Assembly: GCA_902363335.1 (NCBI GenBank)
Contig: CABIZV010000006.1
Span: forward strand, 289,284 to 353,283
Source of the DNA: Enterobacteriaceae bacterium
Lineage (GTDB): Bacteria; Pseudomonadota; Gammaproteobacteria; Enterobacterales; Enterobacteriaceae
Length of the DNA: 64,000 nucleotides
Direction: 5' to 3'
The position numbers and the translations under genes are program-made. This document shows positions 24,213 through 33,071 of this stretch, piece after piece. The notes under the pieces were generated by a model. The model made no database searches and was not told where the DNA came from. It saw only the letters and a program-made list of their open reading frames with translations. Every line of letters begins with the position of its first letter. Positions within the stretch are counted from its first letter, which is position 1.

Positions 24213-26371
24213 CGCAGCCGTTTGATCCGCTTGTCCGGCGTATCCTGATCGCCCACAAAATGGCTGATGGCACGCATCATCTCCAGCGCTTCATGGCGAC
24301 GTAAATAGCGGCGCGGGTGGAAACGCCCTCCGTCATCGCAGCTTAAAAAGCCGAACGCCACCGCCCGCTGGGCATTGGTCAGGTAGATATCACGCAAAAT
24401 CCGCCCGTCGGTGAAGGTCGATTTCAGCATCGTGGACGCATTGCGGTAGGAAACCCCGCAGCTCATCATGGCTACCGTTGCCGCCTCTTCACGACGAATA
24501 GGCCTCTCCGGGAGAAATTTCCCCTGTTGCAGCGCCATCATGCCACGGCGGATCAGGGCATCTATCGCCGGATACCAGACCGAATTGGTCGGAACGTCGG
24601 CAATCTCCAGCCCGCTGGATGAGTGGTACTGTAAGCCCCACAGCCGAATGACCATCTGCGCCAGTTCAAAACGGGTAATACATTCGCCACCGCTCTCGGC
24701 GCTAACAATTCCCCGCGCGCGCAGAATGCCGGTATTCACCGACTCGCCGTTTTCCAGCTGGATACTGCTCTCTGGCTGAATTTTCCAGGCTTTACTCACC
24801 AGATGCATGTCGCCGTATTTCACCTCGCAGCGCACAAAGCGGCCGGCCATGGTTGGGGTCAGCGCCAGAATGTCTCCCTCAGCCAGCGCCGCCATTGGGC
24901 CGTCTGCCGTTTTGCCGATCCACCAGCAATAATCCAGCGGCGCCTCATCGTTTCCCGGTAACCGCGCCGAGGCACGAAGATAATCCCCCGCCTGCGGCAG
25001 CCCGCGAATAAACAGCTGAATCGGACGCGGATAGGCCAGCCCGTTAATGGTGACGTTTTCCATCTGCACGCCGCTGCCCCAGTGGGCGGCATGGAGCGGG
25101 TTTTCTACGTCGGTGATATGAATATCTTTCAGCACCAGCCCATCAATTGGCGACTGCGGCAGCCCTTCAATAAACAGGCCGTATTCACCGCCGCTGGCTT
25201 GCAGATCTTCAATAACGATATTGCGAAAACGCGGTAGGTGATCGCCGTATATTCCCTCGGCATAGTTCATAGTGGCGTGGACTACCGCATCGCGGACCCG
25301 CTTCACCCGCGAATGACGCAGCCAGACGTTTTCAATAATCCCCCCGCGCAGGGCGTTAGCCTTCAGACGCAGAGGATAGGTCAGCGCCGGACTGTCGAAC
25401 TCATTACCGACGGCGAAAACGTTGCGAATACCGCCGCTCATTTCGCTGCCCAGCGCAATGCCACCGTGGCCGTCAGCAAAACGGTTATTGCGGATAATGA
25501 TGTTTTCACAGGGAATATTTGCCTCGCGCCCGTCACGGTCGCGCCCGGATTTAATGGCAATGCAATCATCACCGGAGTCAAACAGGTTATCTTCAATCAG
25601 CACATCACAGCAGCTTTCTGGATCGACGCCGTCGTTATTATGCCCGTGTGACCGCAGCGTCATTGCGCGCACGGTGACGTTGCGACACATCACCGGGTTC
25701 ACCTGCCACATCGGCGAGTTGCGCAGGGTCACCCCCTCCAGCAGCACGTTCTGGCAGTGCAGCGTCTGAATAAACATCGGCCGCAAATAGAAGCCATCGC
25801 CAAAGCGGCGCTCGGATACCGGCACGCCGCTTTGATTCATCTCGCGAAGCCGTAGGCTACCCGCCCGCTGTAGGTTCTGAGCATGGGTCGACCAGGCGTG
25901 TTCAATCTGATGCGTCCAGTGCCACCACACGCTTTCGCTGGCCTGCCCGTCCAGCACGCCGTGGCCGGTCAGGGCGATATTGTCGGCACCATGCGCGTAG
26001 ATGAGCGCCCGGTAGTTCCATAGCGGCGAACACTCCCAGTGACCGTAGGCCAGCGGATAGTGCGCCTCGGTGGTTTGCGTGGTAAACAGCAGCACGCTGT
26101 CGCGATTTTGCAGATGCAAATTGACGTGACTGAGCAGCTCTAGCGAACCGGTCAGAAAGCGGCCGGAGGGGATCACTACCCGGCCACCACCCAACGCATG
26201 GGCTTCATTTATAGCCCGCTGGATGGCGTCGGTATCGAGCGTCGTACCATCACCGACCGCGCCGCAGTCCCGCACGTTAATATCACGCGCCGGGAACTGT
26301 GGGTCACGGATCCGTGCCAGAATTTTTTTCTCTTCCTCCACGCTCAGCATTACGCTGGGGTTTGTTGTCAT
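24209..26371 (-). CDS. GH28-type polygalacturonase-like enzyme with C-terminal SLH-like repeats
   Basis: This 720-residue protein has a right-handed beta-helix of glycoside hydrolase family 28 (pectin and galacturonide hydrolysis). All four catalytic signatures are present: N-N-D at 245-247, DD at 268-269, GHG at 301-303 and RLK at 335-337. Residues of about 430-550 look like a beta-sandwich linker. Residues 562-720 carry two or more S-layer-homology-like units (ITRFELAQMVIRLWGL, ADVPTNSVWYPAIDAL, FLPERPIRREEAATVAM, FHPRRYLRRHEALEMM). No signal peptide is seen, so the protein is predicted cytoplasmic, where an SLH domain has no known role. It is the third gene of a binding protein-GH105-GH28 operon, with 15 bases to GH105. 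Confidence 0.85.
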   Translation of the reverse strand: MTTNPSVMLSVEEEKKILARIRDPQFPARDINVRDCGAVGDGTTLDTDAIQRAINEAHALGGGRVVIPSGRFLTGSLELLSHVNLHLQNRDSVLLFTTQTTEAHYPLAYGHWECSPLWNYRALIYAHGADNIALTGHGVLDGQASESVWWHWTHQIEHAWSTHAQNLQRAGSLRLREMNQSGVPVSERRFGDGFYLRPMFIQTLHCQNVLLEGVTLRNSPMWQVNPVMCRNVTVRAMTLRSHGHNNDGVDPESCCDVLIEDNLFDSGDDCIAIKSGRDRDGREANIPCENIIIRNNRFADGHGGIALGSEMSGGIRNVFAVGNEFDSPALTYPLRLKANALRGGIIENVWLRHSRVKRVRDAVVHATMNYAEGIYGDHLPRFRNIVIEDLQASGGEYGLFIEGLPQSPIDGLVLKDIHITDVENPLHAAHWGSGVQMENVTINGLAYPRPIQLFIRGLPQAGDYLRASARLPGNDEAPLDYCWWIGKTADGPMAALAEGDILALTPTMAGRFVRCEVKYGDMHLVSKAWKIQPESSIQLENGESVNTGILRARGIVSAESGGECITRFELAQMVIRLWGLQYHSSSGLEIADVPTNSVWYPAIDALIRRGMMALQQGKFLPERPIRREEAATVAMMSCGVSYRNASTMLKSTFTDGRILRDIYLTNAQRAVAFGFLSCDDGGRFHPRRYLRRHEALEMMRAISHFVGDQDTPDKRIKRLR

Positions 26372-26386
26372 GACCTTATCCTTAAG

Positions 26387-27469
26387 TTATGAGTTCAAAT
26401 GGGCAAGCGCTTCCCCAAGTGCCAGCATGGCCAGCGATTGCCCGTAGGCGCGCTGACGAACGCGAATATTGAGATAGTGCTGAAGATCCCGCCCAACCGA
26501 TGTTCCAGCCGACACATCCGCCACTTCACCTTGTTCACTGATACGCGCAATCAGCGCCTGCACGCCCGCCCAGCCAGCATCCCGACAGCGGTCATCCAAC
26601 AGGCCAAGACGCGCGCCTTTTAACAGCGCGTAGGTCAGCCCGGCGGTGCCTGAAGCCTCTTGATAGCTTTCGGGATGATCGATAAGCGTCGACCACATGC
26701 CGTTGCTGTGCTGGTAATGCACCGCCGCTTGCATCTGGCGGACAAACGCCTCGCGAATAAACCGGGTATTCGCCGTCTCCTTTGTCGCCATCTCAAGAAA
26801 ATCGACGCTCCCCACCGCCGCCCAGCCGTTACCGCGCCCCCAGAGCGCGGCAGCATAGTTGTTGCGCTCGATAAAGCTCCAGCCGTGCATCCATAGCCCG
26901 CTGCGGCGGTCGACTAAGTATTTGATGTGCAGTAAAAATTGATATGCCACATCATCCATGTACTGCGGCTGGCCGAGCAGTTGCGAGGCTTTGGCGTGGA
27001 ACAGACCGCTCATAAACAGCGTGTCGACCCACAATTGTTCTTCATTCAGATGGTCGCTGGTGCAGTGGGTAAAACCGTTTTCCTGAGTGCGCAGCAGCCG
27101 CTTATCGATCCAGTCGGCATACTCGGCAATTTCCGCCAGCCAGCGCGTTTCGCCCAGTTCCGCAGCCATGCAGGTTGCGGTCAGCATCGGCGCCATTCGG
27201 TTAATGTTCTTTTCGGGCAGCCCTTCCGCCTGCCGACGGGCAAACCAACCGTTCAGGTAGGCCAAATAGCGCGGTTCGTGAGTAATCTTGTACAAACGCC
27301 AGATGCCGTAAATCCCCACGCCCTGCGACCAGTCCCAGTTTTCAATCGACAAATCAGAAGCGATAACCTTCTGTTTTTTAAGCTCAGCGTCGTTGGTACG
27401 CACCACAATCACTTCATTAAACAGCGTATCCAGCTTGCTTAAAATGCTCTCTTTTAATAATTGCGACAT
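26387..27469 (-). CDS. GH105 unsaturated rhamnogalacturonyl/uronyl hydrolase
   Basis: This 360-residue cytoplasmic enzyme of the YteR/YesR family removes 4,5-unsaturated uronic acid from oligosaccharides made by pectate-type lyases. The alpha/alpha barrel signatures are visible: WDWSQGVGIYGIWRL, NRMAPMLTATCMAA, LWVDTLFMSGLFHA with the catalytic aspartate, and ALWGRGNGWAAVGSVDFLEM. The start MSQLLKES at 27469 is preferred because GAGGTGG lies directly before it. A second ATG five codons upstream overlaps the previous gene. It lies 11 bases after the binding-protein gene and 15 bases before GH28, so the three form one operon. Confidence 0.88.
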   Translation of the reverse strand: MSQLLKESILSKLDTLFNEVIVVRTNDAELKKQKVIASDLSIENWDWSQGVGIYGIWRLYKITHEPRYLAYLNGWFARRQAEGLPEKNINRMAPMLTATCMAAELGETRWLAEIAEYADWIDKRLLRTQENGFTHCTSDHLNEEQLWVDTLFMSGLFHAKASQLLGQPQYMDDVAYQFLLHIKYLVDRRSGLWMHGWSFIERNNYAAALWGRGNGWAAVGSVDFLEMATKETANTRFIREAFVRQMQAAVHYQHSNGMWSTLIDHPESYQEASGTAGLTYALLKGARLGLLDDRCRDAGWAGVQALIARISEQGEVADVSAGTSVGRDLQHYLNIRVRQRAYGQSLAMLALGEALAHLNS

Positions 27470-27480
27470 AACCACCTCAT

Positions 27481-28770
27481 TCACATGATCTTTTTCAGGA
27501 CACGCTGCCCGCGCTGCGGGAACTCATCGGCCAGTTGTTCTAGGGTCAGTTGCCCGTAGTCGTAGCGCTGTACCGCATCGAGAAAATATGAGAGCAGCTG
27601 CGGGTTTTCGAACCACGGCGAAGGCTCAATGTTGCCCGCCAGTTTTTCAACCTGCGCCAGCCCCTGCACCTGAATCTGGCTGCTATCCAGCACGCCGTCT
27701 TGTTGCAGCACTTTCACCGCCTCGGCACTCAGCGGCACGCCACGCTGTAGGCCCATCGCCTTCACGCCCTGCGGGTCATTGAGCAGGAAGTTAATCAGCT
27801 TTGCCGCAAGTTCCGGGTGACGACTGTTCTTACCCACTGAGAACATCATTGAGGGTTTAAAGAAAATTCCGGCATCGGTCGCGCCGGGGATCATCGGATA
27901 CGGGCCAACCTCCAGATGGGCAGGCGCGCGCAGGCTTCCGGCAAACGTGCCGTCAGTGCTCCAGGTATGGACGCCGCCAATTTTGCCATCAAGCCACGGT
28001 TTAATTTCCCAGGCGTTAGCCTTACCGAATGACGATAGATATTTCATCGACGGAATGACGTGGTTATCCACCAGCTTTTTGTACAGACCGAAATAGTCCA
28101 GCCATTGCTCGCGGCTGTAGTTGAAGGTTTTTTTCTGCGGGTCAATCATCGGGATATTGTATTTCTGCACCATATACGAGTTCAGAAACGTCATGATGGT
28201 GGTGTCATGGTTGGCGAGAATAAACGGGTAGTAATCATCGCCGAGTTTATTTTTAAACACCGGCCCTGCGGCGATCATTTGTTCCCAGGTTTGCGGGTAC
28301 GCGACGCCCGCTTTTTTCCACAGCTCCGGGTTGTAGTACATCGACCGTCCGGTCATTGCCACCGGCACGCCGTTGAGTTTGCCGTTCACGGTGACCAGTT
28401 GCTTCCCCTGACGGGAGAACTGGCTGAGATCGATAACGGCAGCTTGGCGATTAATGTCGTAAAAACCGTCGCCCTTTTTTGAGAACATCACCAACCAGTT
28501 CCAATTGATTTGCATTACATCCGGCTCGGTATTGCCTGCCAGCTGCGTACTCAGGCGTGAGAGATAACCATCCCAGCCGCTCGGTTCGGTATTAATTTTG
28601 ACGTCAGGGTTTTGCGCTTCGAAGGCTTTAATCGCCTCGGTGGTTGCCTGATGTCGCTGGTTGCCGCCCCACCACGACATGCGTAATTCAGTGGCTGAAT
28701 AGCCTATCGCCGGACACAAAATTCCCAGGCCCAGAACGCAACACATGGCTTTTATCCGCACATTTTTCAT
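27481..28770 (-). CDS. ABC-transporter sugar-binding protein (TogB-like), without permease genes
   Basis: This 429-residue periplasmic binding protein of family 1 resembles oligogalacturonide-binding TogB. The signal peptide is MKNVRIKAMCCVLGLGILC with cleavage near GYSA-TEL. Mature features are LRMSWWGGNQRHQATTEAI at the start and GKLNGVPVAMTGRSMYYNPELWKKAG in the ligand lobe. The ATG at 28770 has AAGGA nine bases upstream, and the longer frame to 28872 has no such site. It is the first gene of the operon. No permease (togM/N) or ATPase (togA) genes are in the window, so the complex must be completed in trans. Confidence 0.86.
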   Translation of the reverse strand: MKNVRIKAMCCVLGLGILCPAIGYSATELRMSWWGGNQRHQATTEAIKAFEAQNPDVKINTEPSGWDGYLSRLSTQLAGNTEPDVMQINWNWLVMFSKKGDGFYDINRQAAVIDLSQFSRQGKQLVTVNGKLNGVPVAMTGRSMYYNPELWKKAGVAYPQTWEQMIAAGPVFKNKLGDDYYPFILANHDTTIMTFLNSYMVQKYNIPMIDPQKKTFNYSREQWLDYFGLYKKLVDNHVIPSMKYLSSFGKANAWEIKPWLDGKIGGVHTWSTDGTFAGSLRAPAHLEVGPYPMIPGATDAGIFFKPSMMFSVGKNSRHPELAAKLINFLLNDPQGVKAMGLQRGVPLSAEAVKVLQQDGVLDSSQIQVQGLAQVEKLAGNIEPSPWFENPQLLSYFLDAVQRYDYGQLTLEQLADEFPQRGQRVLKKIM

Positions 28771-28968
28771 TGTGTTAATCCTTTTGAGTAAGACAGGTCG
28801 GCGGCCTAAGTCGCTCACCGTCCAGAGGTCAGTCAAATAGTCGGGAAAAAGGCGCGGCATGAGGTCGGTCATCAGCCGGAGTTGTGATCAATTAGTGACA
28901 ATAGTGTTTTTTATTGGTTTTTAATCATAGGAAGAACGTGGTAGAGGGTCGGAGGCGCGAAAAAAACT

Positions 28969-28984
28969 TGCGATCTCAATCACA
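28969..28984. promoter_or_regulatory. CRP site upstream of btsT
   Basis: TGCGA, six bases, then TCACA matches the CRP consensus TGTGA-N6-TCACA at nine of ten positions. It lies in the 424-base divergent region between the binding-protein operon and btsT, 29 bp before the BtsR repeats. btsT is known to need cAMP-CRP in E. coli. Confidence 0.72.
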
Positions 28985-29012
28985 TATTTCCTTGTTGCTC
29001 AGAGCTTGCTCA

Positions 29013-29061
29013 ACCGCTCATCCCCGCACGCAACCGCTTAGCCCTGACTTTCAACCGCTCA
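29013..29061 (+). promoter_or_regulatory. Three BtsR (YehT) binding repeats upstream of btsT
   Basis: ACCGCTCA at 29013-29020, ACCGCTTA at 29033-29040 and ACCGCTCA at 29054-29061 are direct repeats 20 and 21 bp apart. BtsR is known to bind two ACCRCTYA repeats separated by 13 bp upstream of btsT in E. coli. Here a third equally good repeat is in phase. Confidence 0.88.
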
Positions 29062-29194
29062 CCCACTTACTCAACTTTACGCGCGCGTCAGCTGGCAAAC
29101 TTGTCCCCAGCATCAACGTCAATACCTCCTCAAAGCAAACTTAAAACAACGGCAGCTTCGGCTGAAAATTCATCTTAAATAGCCAGGTTTTACT

Positions 29195-31345
29195 ATGGAT
29201 ACTAAAAAGCTATTCAAGCACATACCCTGGGTGATTCTTGGAATCATCGGCGCATTTTGCCTTTCGGTCGTCGCCCTACGCCGCGGTGAGCACGTCAGTG
29301 CCCTGTGGATCGTCGTGGCGTCGGTTTCTGTGTATCTGGTGGCGTATCGCTACTACAGCCTTTACATCGCCCAGAAGGTGATGAAGCTTGACCCGACGCG
29401 TGCAACGCCCGCAGTCATTAATAACGATGGCCTGAACTACGTGCCGACCAACCGCTACGTGCTGTTCGGCCACCACTTCGCCGCTATTGCCGGTGCAGGC
29501 CCGCTGGTAGGGCCGGTACTTGCCGCACAAATGGGCTACCTGCCGGGTACGCTCTGGCTGCTGGCAGGCGTGGTGCTCGCGGGGGCAGTGCAGGACTTTA
29601 TGGTGCTGTTTATCTCCACGCGCCGTAACGGTTCCTCGCTGGGTGAAATGGTCAAAGAAGAGATGGGCCGCGTGCCGGGCTCCATTGCCCTGTTCGGCTG
29701 CTTCCTGATTATGATTATCATCCTGGCGGTGCTGGCGCTGATCGTTGTGAAAGCACTGGCGGAAAGCCCGTGGGGCGTGTTCACCGTCTGCTCAACCGTG
29801 CCAATTGCCCTGTTTATGGGTATCTACATGCGCTTTATCCGCCCGGGTCGCGTAGGCGAAGTGTCGGTGATAGGGATAATCCTGCTGGTGGCGTCCATTT
29901 ATTTCGGCGGCGTGATTGCCCACGACCCGTACTGGGGCCCGGCGCTGACCTTTAAAGACACCACCATCACCTTTGCGCTGATTGGTTACGCCTTCATCTC
30001 CGCGCTGCTGCCGGTATGGCTGATTCTGGCACCGCGTGACTACCTCGCGACCTTCCTGAAAATCGGCGTGATCGTCGGTCTGGCGCTGGGTATTGTTATC
30101 CTGAACCCTGACCTGAAAATGCCTGCAGTGACCCAGTACATCGACGGTACCGGCCCGCTGTGGAAAGGCGCGATGTTCCCGTTCCTGTTTATCACCATCG
30201 CTTGTGGCGCCGTCTCTGGCTTCCACGCGCTGATCTCCTCAGGCACCACGCCGAAACTGCTGGCGAACGAGAACGACGCTCGCCTGATCGGTTACGGCGC
30301 GATGCTGATGGAATCCTTCGTGGCGATTATGGCGCTGGTTGCGGCTTCCATTATCGAACCGGGCCTGTACTTTGCGATGAACACCCCGCCTGCGGGCCTT
30401 GGCATTACCATGCCAAACCTGCATGAGATGGGCGGTGAAAACGCGGCAATGATTGCGGCACAGCTGAAAGATGTCACCGTCCATGCGGCAGCGACGGTCA
30501 GCTCCTGGGGCTTTGTCATTACGCCTGAGCAAATCCTGCAAACGGCGAAAGATATCGGCGAACCGTCGGTACTGAACCGCGCGGGTGGCGCACCTACGCT
30601 GGCTGTTGGTATCGCGCACGTATTCCATAAAGTTCTGCCGATGGCCGATATGGGCTTCTGGTATCACTTCGGGATTCTGTTTGAGGCGCTGTTTATTTTG
30701 ACCGCGCTGGACGCCGGTACTCGTGCTGGACGCTTTATGCTGCAAGACCTGTTGGGTAACTTCGTACCGTTCCTGAAGAAAACCGACTCTCTGGTTGCCG
30801 GTGTGGTTGCCACCGCAGGGTGTGTTGGTCTGTGGGGCTACCTGCTGTATCAAGGCGTGGTCGACCCGCTGGGCGGCGTGAAGAGCCTGTGGCCGCTGTT
30901 CGGTATCTCTAACCAGATGCTGGCTGCCGTGGCGCTGGTACTGGGTACGGTTATCCTGATTAAGATGAAGCGCTCCCGATACATCTGGGTGACTACTATC
31001 CCGGCTGTCTGGCTGCTTATCTGCACCACCTGGGCGCTGGGTCTGAAACTGTTCAGCAGCAACCCGCAGATGGAAGGCTTCTTCTACATGGCGGGCCAGT
31101 ACAAAGAGAAAATTGCGGCAGGTGGTGAGTTAACCGCTCAGCAGATCGCCAACATGAACCATATCGTTATCAACAACTATACCAACGCCGGTCTGAGTAT
31201 TCTGTTCCTGGTGGTGGTGTACAGCATCATCTTCTACGGTTTCAAAACCTGGATGCAGGTGCGCAATAGCGATAAACGTACCGACAAAGAGACACCGTAT
31301 GTGCCGGTACCTGAAGGCGGCGTGAAGACCTCTTCACACCACTAA
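29195..31345 (+). CDS. btsT: Pyruvate/H+ symporter BtsT (CstA family)
   Basis: BtsT (YjiY) is a high-affinity pyruvate importer induced by the BtsS/BtsR two-component system when external pyruvate appears. It has 716 residues, the E. coli length, and about 16-18 membrane segments. CstA-family hallmarks are FGHHFAAIAGAGPLVGPVLAAQMGYLPG, the QDFMVLFISTRRNGSSLGE loop, HALISSGTTPKLL and ALDAGTRAGRFMLQDLLG. The N-terminus MDTKKLFKHIPW is nearly identical to K-12. The gene leads btsT-yjiX-yjiA, though a BIME separates it from yjiX. The unrelated ORF at 28914-29144 overlaps its regulatory sites and is ignored. Confidence 0.96.
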   Translation: MDTKKLFKHIPWVILGIIGAFCLSVVALRRGEHVSALWIVVASVSVYLVAYRYYSLYIAQKVMKLDPTRATPAVINNDGLNYVPTNRYVLFGHHFAAIAGAGPLVGPVLAAQMGYLPGTLWLLAGVVLAGAVQDFMVLFISTRRNGSSLGEMVKEEMGRVPGSIALFGCFLIMIIILAVLALIVVKALAESPWGVFTVCSTVPIALFMGIYMRFIRPGRVGEVSVIGIILLVASIYFGGVIAHDPYWGPALTFKDTTITFALIGYAFISALLPVWLILAPRDYLATFLKIGVIVGLALGIVILNPDLKMPAVTQYIDGTGPLWKGAMFPFLFITIACGAVSGFHALISSGTTPKLLANENDARLIGYGAMLMESFVAIMALVAASIIEPGLYFAMNTPPAGLGITMPNLHEMGGENAAMIAAQLKDVTVHAAATVSSWGFVITPEQILQTAKDIGEPSVLNRAGGAPTLAVGIAHVFHKVLPMADMGFWYHFGILFEALFILTALDAGTRAGRFMLQDLLGNFVPFLKKTDSLVAGVVATAGCVGLWGYLLYQGVVDPLGGVKSLWPLFGISNQMLAAVALVLGTVILIKMKRSRYIWVTTIPAVWLLICTTWALGLKLFSSNPQMEGFFYMAGQYKEKIAAGGELTAQQIANMNHIVINNYTNAGLSILFLVVVYSIIFYGFKTWMQVRNSDKRTDKETPYVPVPEGGVKTSSHH

Positions 31346-31350
31346 ACCTG

Positions 31351-31430
31351 ATGCCGGATGACGCTACGCTTATCCGGCCTACAATCAGTACATCACTGTA
31401 GGCCGGATAAGGCGCTCGCCGCCATCCGGC
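31351..31430. repeat. BIME between btsT and yjiX
   Basis: Inverted REP units ATGCCGGATGACGCTACGC...TTATCCGGCCTACA and TGTAGGCCGGATAAGGCG...CATCCGGC lie between a transporter gene and its small partner. Such elements often reduce expression of the downstream gene in an operon. Confidence 0.9.
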
Positions 31431-31454
31431 TTTATTCATTATCTGGATGCGACA

Positions 31455-31658
31455 ATGTTTGGTAATTTAGGACAGGCAAAAAAATATCTCGGTCAGGCAG
31501 CAAAAATGCTGATTGGCATCCCGGATTACGACAACTACGTCCTGCACATGCAGACCAACCACCCGGATAAGCCATACATGACCTACGAAGAGTTCTTCCG
31601 CGAACGCCAGCAGGCACGTTACGGCGGCGATGGAAAAGGCGGCATACGCTGCTGCTAA
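31455..31658 (+). CDS. yjiX: Small protein YjiX (YbdD family, BtsT partner)
   Basis: This 67-residue soluble protein of the DUF466/YbdD family is always found next to a CstA-type transporter (ybdD with cstA, yjiX with btsT). The sequence runs MFGNLGQAKKYLGQAAKML, then IGIPDYDNYV and FFRERQQARYGGDGKGG, and ends in a conserved pair of cysteines, nearly identical to K-12 YjiX. A role in transporter activity or assembly is known for related pairs and inferred here. It is followed after 10 bases by yjiA. Confidence 0.93.
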   Translation: MFGNLGQAKKYLGQAAKMLIGIPDYDNYVLHMQTNHPDKPYMTYEEFFRERQQARYGGDGKGGIRCC

Positions 31659-31668
31659 TGGAGACAAC

Positions 31669-32622
31669 ATGACCCCGATTGCAGTTACTCTACTTACCGG
31701 TTTCCTCGGTGCGGGAAAAACCACCCTCCTGCGCCACATTCTTAACGAACAGCACGGCTTTAAGATCGCCGTGATTGAAAACGAGTTCGGCGAAGTTTCC
31801 GTTGACGACCAGTTAATTGGCGACCGCGCCACCCAAATCAAAACCCTGACCAACGGCTGCATCTGCTGCACCCGTTCCAATGAGCTCGAGGACGCACTGC
31901 TCGACCTGCTCGATAACCGCGACAACGGTAATATTCAGTTCGACCGCCTGGTGATTGAATGCACCGGCATGGCCGACCCGGGCCCGATCATCCAGACCTT
32001 TTTCTCCCACGACGTCCTGTGCGAACGTTACCTGCTGGACGGCGTCATTGCGCTGGTTGACGCGGTACACGCTAACGAGCAGATGAACCAGTTCACCATC
32101 GCCCAGTCGCAAGTGGGCTACGCCGACCGTATTCTGCTGACCAAAACCGACGTGGCCGGTGACACCGAAAAACTGCGCGAACGTTTAACGCGTATCAACG
32201 CGCGTGCGCCGATTTACACCGTGCTCCACGGCGATATCGACCTCTCCCAGCTGTTTAACACCAACGGTTTTATGCTGGAGGAGAACGTCACCTCAACGCC
32301 GCGTTTCCACTTTATGGCCGACAAACAAAACGACGTGTCGTCTATCGTGGTCGAGCTGGATTACCCAGTAGATATCAGCGAAGTCTCCCGGGTGATGGAA
32401 AATCTGCTGCTGGATTTTGCCGACAAGCTGCTGCGCTACAAAGGGATGCTGTGGATTGACGGGGAACCTAATCGCCTGCTGTTTCAGGGCGTGCAACGGC
32501 TGTACAGCGCAGATTGGGACAGACCGTGGGGCGATGAAACGCCGCACAGCACGCTGGTGTTTATTGGTTTAGCCCTGCCCGAAGACGAAATTCGCGCGGC
32601 ATTCGCCAGCCTGAAAAAATAA
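31669..32622 (+). CDS. yjiA: P-loop GTPase YjiA (COG0523, G3E family metal chaperone-like)
   Basis: This 317-residue GTPase is of the CobW/COG0523 group, which delivers or manages transition metals. The Walker A loop is GFLGAGKTTLL near the N-terminus. The metal-binding CxCC is in NGCICCTRSNE, the Walker B region reads VIECTGMADP, and the base-recognition motif is LLTKTDVAG. The start MTPIAVTLLTGF matches K-12. A frame 13 codons longer overlaps yjiX and is rejected. The C-terminal CobW_C domain includes LRYKGMLWIDGEPNRLLFQGV. Confidence 0.94.
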   Translation: MTPIAVTLLTGFLGAGKTTLLRHILNEQHGFKIAVIENEFGEVSVDDQLIGDRATQIKTLTNGCICCTRSNELEDALLDLLDNRDNGNIQFDRLVIECTGMADPGPIIQTFFSHDVLCERYLLDGVIALVDAVHANEQMNQFTIAQSQVGYADRILLTKTDVAGDTEKLRERLTRINARAPIYTVLHGDIDLSQLFNTNGFMLEENVTSTPRFHFMADKQNDVSSIVVELDYPVDISEVSRVMENLLLDFADKLLRYKGMLWIDGEPNRLLFQGVQRLYSADWDRPWGDETPHSTLVFIGLALPEDEIRAAFASLKK

Positions 32623-32637
32623 CCCGTATCCGCACCC

Positions 32638-32712
32638 GTAGCCCGGCCAAGCGCAGCGCCGCCGGGAGCGGCTCGGTGCAAATCCCGGCGGCGCTGCGCT
32701 TGGCCGGGCTAT
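32638..32712. repeat. Large inverted REP-like repeat
   Basis: A 30-base unit beginning GTAGCCCGGCCAAGCGCAGC (32638-32667) is followed after 15 bases by its exact inverted copy up to ATA of 32683-32712. The same unit occurs singly at 20984 and 47766. The remaining 359 bases up to 33071 are AT-rich and hold no recognisable gene, only the presumed promoter of the next gene. Confidence 0.88.
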
Positions 32713-33071
32713 AACAACACCTTAAATCCCGATCTCCCTGCGCCTGTAGGGGGTAATTAAATACGTAGAAATGTAAATTCTTATTTTTATTCATGACAAT
32801 TGGAGCGTTTTTGGAAATTATTAGAAAGTAAATTAATTCATTGCCAATCAATATCTCCCGCTCTGTTCAAGGTCCGTTTAGCCAAAAACTAAATAGACGC
32901 TAAACATCAAAACGCTAATCGTTGACGCTGGTAAAAACAAACATTCAGTCAACAAAAAAAGATCATAGCGGTTACATTATCAGTATTAAAAATCGACTTC
33001 AGTCACATTTGCAGAAGTAAATCCCACTTGGTAAGGTGCCCTCAGATTAATTTGATAACGAGGCAGACACC

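Noticed and set aside
26387..27484. GH105 start five codons upstream (27484)
   Set aside because: It overlaps the preceding stop and lacks the GAGGTGG spacing that the 27469 start has.
28914..29144. 76-codon open frame before btsT
   Set aside because: It lies across the CRP and BtsR sites, has no ribosome site and no family character.
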